A DNA stretch of 64,000 nucleotides from Russula earlei (lineage: Eukaryota; Basidiomycota; Agaricomycetes; Russulales; Russulaceae), in NCBI GenBank assembly GCA_025769875.1, contig JAGFNK010000214.1:1-64000 (forward strand), read 5' to 3'. Of the stretch, positions 60,838 through 64,000 are shown piece after piece. A program made the translations under genes and the position numbers. Numbering within the stretch: position 1 is the first letter of the stretch; the number at the start of each line of letters is the position of its first letter. The notes below the pieces were generated by a model. The model was not told the DNA's origin and made no database searches. It saw nothing but the letters and a program-made list of their open reading frames with translations.

Positions 60838-61606
60838 TGTCTACTTCACCCATTGATACTACCCTCACCATCTTTGATGGACCGCTCTCACCGACCTCCG
60901 TCTCCAACCTATTGGAGACCCACCCTGACATATCCTCTGAAACTCTATGCACCATCATCATTGGTCTCCTCTCCACTCTCAAGAAACATGACCTCAACCA
61001 ATGATCACGCCTTCTTGAGCTGGAGGAGCAAACCATGAGGCGGAACTTATGGACAAACAAGTCAAATCGTTGGAGAAGCAGTTGTACGCCACTCAAGACT
61101 TGCTCATGGCCAAGGAGCAACGTCTCATTGAAGCCCCCGAAGGCTTCGTCACTAACCTGGGGCAAGCCCCCAACTTTTGGCTTCCTGCCAGAAGTGGGAA
61201 GTATACCCTCGCACGCTTTGTGCGCCGCACGGATGCCTCTCCCACCAAAGTTATTGGAATTCCTGGGGCAATCACTATTGAGACTGAATCTGCCATGGAA
61301 ATTTACGCCTCCCCAGTCAACGACCATGACACCACCCTTAAAACCCTTCCCTTATGGCTCGTCCGCCAGCTACGAGCGTCATCTGTCACCTTCAACTACC
61401 TCTACAAAGCTGCTCAGAAAGAACTCAACTGGGGAGTCGCCGCAGACATATACCGCTACCACCAACTTGATGTCCAACTCATGGACTTCCAAGCCAAGAG
61501 CGAGGCCCTCGACACTGACATGCGTATCACCCGAGAGGCCCAAATTAAATGCAGGTATCGTCTTGAGGCCGCCCAACTCTCTATCTGTCTTGCCCATCTC
61601 CAATGA
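60838..61606 (+). pseudogene. Post-pol accessory ORF of chromovirus 1
   Basis: ATG at 60838 (M-S-T-S-P-I-D-T-T) starts beyond the chromodomain. The frame stops at 61002-61004 (TGA after N-Q, before S-R-L-L-E-L-E-E-Q) and resumes with a frameshift at about 61049, running to 61606. The second part has W-L-P-A-R-S-G-K-Y, N-W-G-V-A-A-D-I-Y-R-Y and a charged helical end. The N-(W/Y)-G-(V/L)-x-A-(D/E)-(I/L)-Y pattern is shared with the post-pol ORF of chromovirus 2. This one has no zinc knuckle in view. It ends about 90 bp before the purine tract. Function unknown. Confidence 0.55.
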
Positions 61607-61695
61607 TTCGACAACGATGACCCCTACACAAAAGTGTCCATCCCCAAGCCAGTACCCAATGGATGGCGTTGTCCTGGCTGAGGTCGCCCAGTCTT

Positions 61696-61707
61696 GGAGG
61701 AGGGTGA
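61696..61707 (+). other. Polypurine tract of chromovirus 1
   Basis: GGAGGAGGGTGA immediately before the TG of the 3' LTR. Confidence 0.75.
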
Positions 61708-62047
61708 TGATACCGCGTGTCCAGCAGGGCGTAAAGGAAAGAACCGGGTATGGTAAATTTTTGAACCTTCCAGTCACGCGTGGTAGCTACTTGTCTCTTC
61801 CTCCCACGCGTCGATACTTCCCTTCCGTTCCCTCTGATTCTCGCAAGTTCCAACTCTCGAATGTACTACTAAGTTCTCGGTACCCTCACAGGTATATAAA
61901 CCGTACGAAGGTCTCACTAAGAGGCCAAGTCGAATCTCCTGTCTAGTTACCAGACAATTGATTCCTTTCTTCTCATTAACTGCCTGACTACCAGTTAACT
62001 CTACCATCAAACGCTCAACGGATCTAATCAATCCGACGGCGGTGACA
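61708..62047 (+). repeat. 3' LTR of chromovirus 1
   Basis: 340 bp, same as the 5' LTR except for 12 substitutions and an 11-bp gap. It keeps CpG at ten sites where the 5' LTR has TG or CA. TATATAAA recurs here at about 61893. Confidence 0.92.
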
Positions 62048-63088
62048 CCCACGGAGCGTGGACGGGACTGGGCATCCAAGATCCTCAACTGCTTGGACGA
62101 GCACGCCCTCGCGCGCCTCGCGCAAAAATACATATTCACCCTCGTCGCCGCCTGTGCGTCACCTTCCCTTTTTCCATTATCCCCGCGTTCGCAGGCTCTA
62201 AAAAAAAGGATCGAAAAAAAAAAGTCAAGGCTTCCGCAGGTCGGTCGTTTTCGAGCGGCGGAGGCTCGTCCCTCTCTCCGCCCGGCGGCGAAGTGCCGGC
62301 ATTTTTGGATTACGAGGAGAAGCGTGCGCTCGTGCGTCCCCTCGCTTCTCTCCCTGCCCTGCATCCACGGTGATAGACCCCCAGATCTGCGGGCCGTCCT
62401 ATGGATGACCTGATTCCAGGCGTTAGAGCGCGACGCGGGCACATGTGCGATCACTGGCGCGTTAAGACCGTCCTCGGCGATGGGCCCGACGGCGCGTGAT
62501 GTTTCGCTCGAACTGACGCCCATCATCCCTGCTTCGGTCGGCATTCGCACGCTCTCCCGGTACGCCGGTCTCTCGAGCGACGATCCGCTCTGCGAGTCCT
62601 CCCCGCGTTTCTACTGCCTCGAGAACATGCTCACCCTCGAGCACGATGTGTCGGTCGAGTTTAAGAGCCTAAACGTCTGGTTGGAAGGGACCGTACGTCG
62701 TCCAACGTTTGTTTGGCCCCTGATTCAGCCTGTGCTGTTCTTCCTCCCTTTTTTCTTTCTCCTTGACTTGACCCCTTGAAGCTGAGCAGTCCTCGCTTGA
62801 CAGGAGCATAATGGCCAATATGAGATCGTCACATGGCACCCTCACACCCTGCCGGCATCCCGCCGATGTGCGATCACGTTCAGGACCGCGGATCACAAGA
62901 TGCGACCGCTCCCTTCTGTGCATTATCTCCGCTTGCACGCTGCGTGCGCACGTGTGGCCCATAAATCCGGCGCCGCAACGTACATTGACGAGCTCGCGAA
63001 AGATATTGCGCGATTAACAGTACTGGCGGAGGACGGGTCATCTGCGAGCGTCCTTGCCGCGGCCTTAGCCAGAGTAGTGGCCATATGA
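62048..63088 (+). pseudogene. HNH-nuclease-type gene, 3' part
   Basis: Continues the split gene: R-D-W-A-S-K-I-L-N-C-L-D-E-H-A-L-A-R-L-A, an intron at about 62152-62193 (GTGCGT...CAG), a Lys/Ser-rich linker, then L-E-R-D-A-G-T-C-A-I-T-G (about 62424), I-I-P-A-S-V (about 62520), Y-C-L-E-N-M-L-T-L-E-H-D-V (about 62616), an intron, and the tail R-L-H-A-A-C-A-R-V-A-H-x-S-G-A-A. This is the layout of the fungal HNH_2 protein family, a treble-clef-type nuclease fold of unknown role in these fungi. Where relatives have His before I-I-P this copy has Pro (T-P-I-I-P). Frame continuity fails around 62370-62420. Splitting by a 7.6-kb element and these lesions make it a pseudogene. Confidence 0.7.
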
Positions 63089-64000
63089 CAGAAAGTCGTA
63101 ATCCCTTGTTGGTGGATATCCGATCTTCGGTGTCTATTGCTCTTTTCTTGGATGACCATTCGTTATTACCCCTTTCACTGGTTTTCTTGTTCGTAATATT
63201 TTATACTGACGATACTTACCCCATGCTATGCCTCGCATGTGAGCATCAGCGCGTGATCGTCATGACAAGTGAAGTGCCGTTAGATCCCAAAGCTAATGGG
63301 TATTGCTGGTTCAGTTGACCCGGGGTCGTGTTTTTCTTTTGCCATTCTAATACCCCAACCTCATCCCGAAGAAATGTGAGTGGAGCAAATGCCGAGCCAA
63401 CTTGAAATGTGGCAATCTCAGCTTGCTACCATTCTCGTTCCGGAGCTTTTCAACAGCGTCCCCAAGTCTCTATCAGTATGCCCCCTTTTCGCCTGCATGA
63501 TGCCGCCGGGTCGTCCTCTCCACTCCTGTGTGATCCTTAAGTCTCAGCTGCCTTGCTTGGCCTCTATTGTCCTCTGGTCTCTCCGTTTTCAATCCTGTCG
63601 CATGAACTCGAGCGTGGCTCCACTTGGCTCGCTGCAAAACCCATGTGTGACATTTCACAGATCACACTCCTGCGAAGGATTCAAACGCTTTCCCATGGGA
63701 TCGACAGAAGGCCTCTCGCGACACCCGTCCCTCTCAGACTCCCATCCATTCTGCATGGGGTCCACATTGTTTCTAAAGAAGCTCTCTCCAATCTAGCAGT
63801 GTCACGGTGCCATCATCTGTGGCTCTTCTACCTGACGGAGCGGTCAACGAACTCCGCGATGAAGGCAACGGCGTCAACTTTGATAATGCCTCCATCGTCG
63901 CGTGACCCATGGCTCTCTTACAGTAATCAAAGCATCGCATTTCCGCCTGCCTCGGTGCTATCCTGATTATAAAAACATTCTCCTCGCTCGAACGCCCGTC
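63089..64000. other. Right edge, unassigned
   Basis: Two overlapping plus-strand frames of about 137 codons (63380-63796, 63553-63966) and a minus-strand segment near 63830-63900 were looked at. None was recognised. An exon of a gene running off the window is possible. Confidence 0.3.

Larger units (their letters stand above)
54463..62047 (+). mobile_element. Complete chromovirus 1 (Ty3/Gypsy LTR retrotransposon)
   Basis: 7585 bp including a 631-bp nested element. It has two LTRs (54463-54813 and 61708-62047), a perfect 5-bp target duplication CCCAC (54458-54462 and 62048-62052), a primer-binding site, gag with zinc knuckle, protease, reverse transcriptase, RNase H, integrase, chromodomain, a post-pol ORF and a purine tract. 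All coding parts are plus strand and broken by stops, so this copy is not autonomous. It sits inside the coding sequence of an HNH-type gene. Confidence 0.95.

Noticed and set aside
54250..62413. Idea that the retroelement captured host HNH sequence
   Set aside because: The 5-bp CCCAC duplication sits exactly between LTR ends and host sequence on both sides, so the host gene is the target and not cargo.

Overview
The window reads as nuclear DNA of a basidiomycete fungus, most likely an Agaricomycete. The evidence is: short GT-AG introns in every gene; a glyoxal-oxidase-type copper radical oxidase carrying WSC domains; a Gti1/Pac2 (WOPR) regulator; SKN1/KRE6 and GT2 cell-wall genes; NACHT-ankyrin debris; and chromoviruses, Harbinger and MULE remnants of the kind common in these genomes. 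Species is not determinable by reading; a Ceratobasidiaceae-like genome is only a guess.

Layout. 1-12.4 kb is a transposon graveyard: the 5' end of a Copia element (minus), two solo LTRs of the same family with perfect 5-bp target duplications, a chromovirus on the minus strand (about 3.7-8.5 kb) cut by a solo LTR of another family, the 3' end of a third Gypsy element (plus), a Harbinger transposase remnant and a MULE transposase remnant. 12.4-51.6 kb is the gene-bearing part: WSC/glyoxal oxidase (13.4-17.3 kb, minus), a 5-kb gap, the WOPR regulator (22.3-24.1 kb, minus), an unrecognised multi-exon gene (24.4-26.3 kb, minus), a frameshifted NACHT-ankyrin remnant (26.2-27.6 kb, plus), two duplicated seven-TM protein genes (28.9-30.4 and 34.7-36.4 kb, plus) flanking an aminopeptidase P-like gene (31.2-33.9 kb, minus), a GT2 polysaccharide synthase (38.1-41.5 kb, minus), an SKN1-type beta-glucan gene (44.6-46.9 kb, plus), and a tRNA-Glu with an intron (51.6 kb). 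52.4-54.0 kb is a solo LTR with two TA-flanked elements inside it. 54.25-63.1 kb is an HNH-nuclease-type gene split by a complete chromovirus (54463-62047, target duplication CCCAC), whose integrase is itself split by a TA-flanked inverted-repeat element.

How it fits together. Two to three wall or secreted-carbohydrate functions (GT2 synthase, SKN1 protein, WSC copper oxidase) lie within about 35 kb, but nothing in the sequence shows co-regulation. The strongest signals are in the repeats. The split HNH gene has a dated, fully delimited insertion. The chromovirus carries a primer-binding site complementary to its own predicted transcript start (Tf1/sushi-type self-priming). Its two LTRs differ almost only by CpG transitions, and nearly all in-frame stops are TGA at conserved arginines. 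All three Gypsy elements carry an extra ORF between pol and the polypurine tract. Among host genes, the aminopeptidase P paralogue has lost two metal ligands and a catalytic histidine while staying open.
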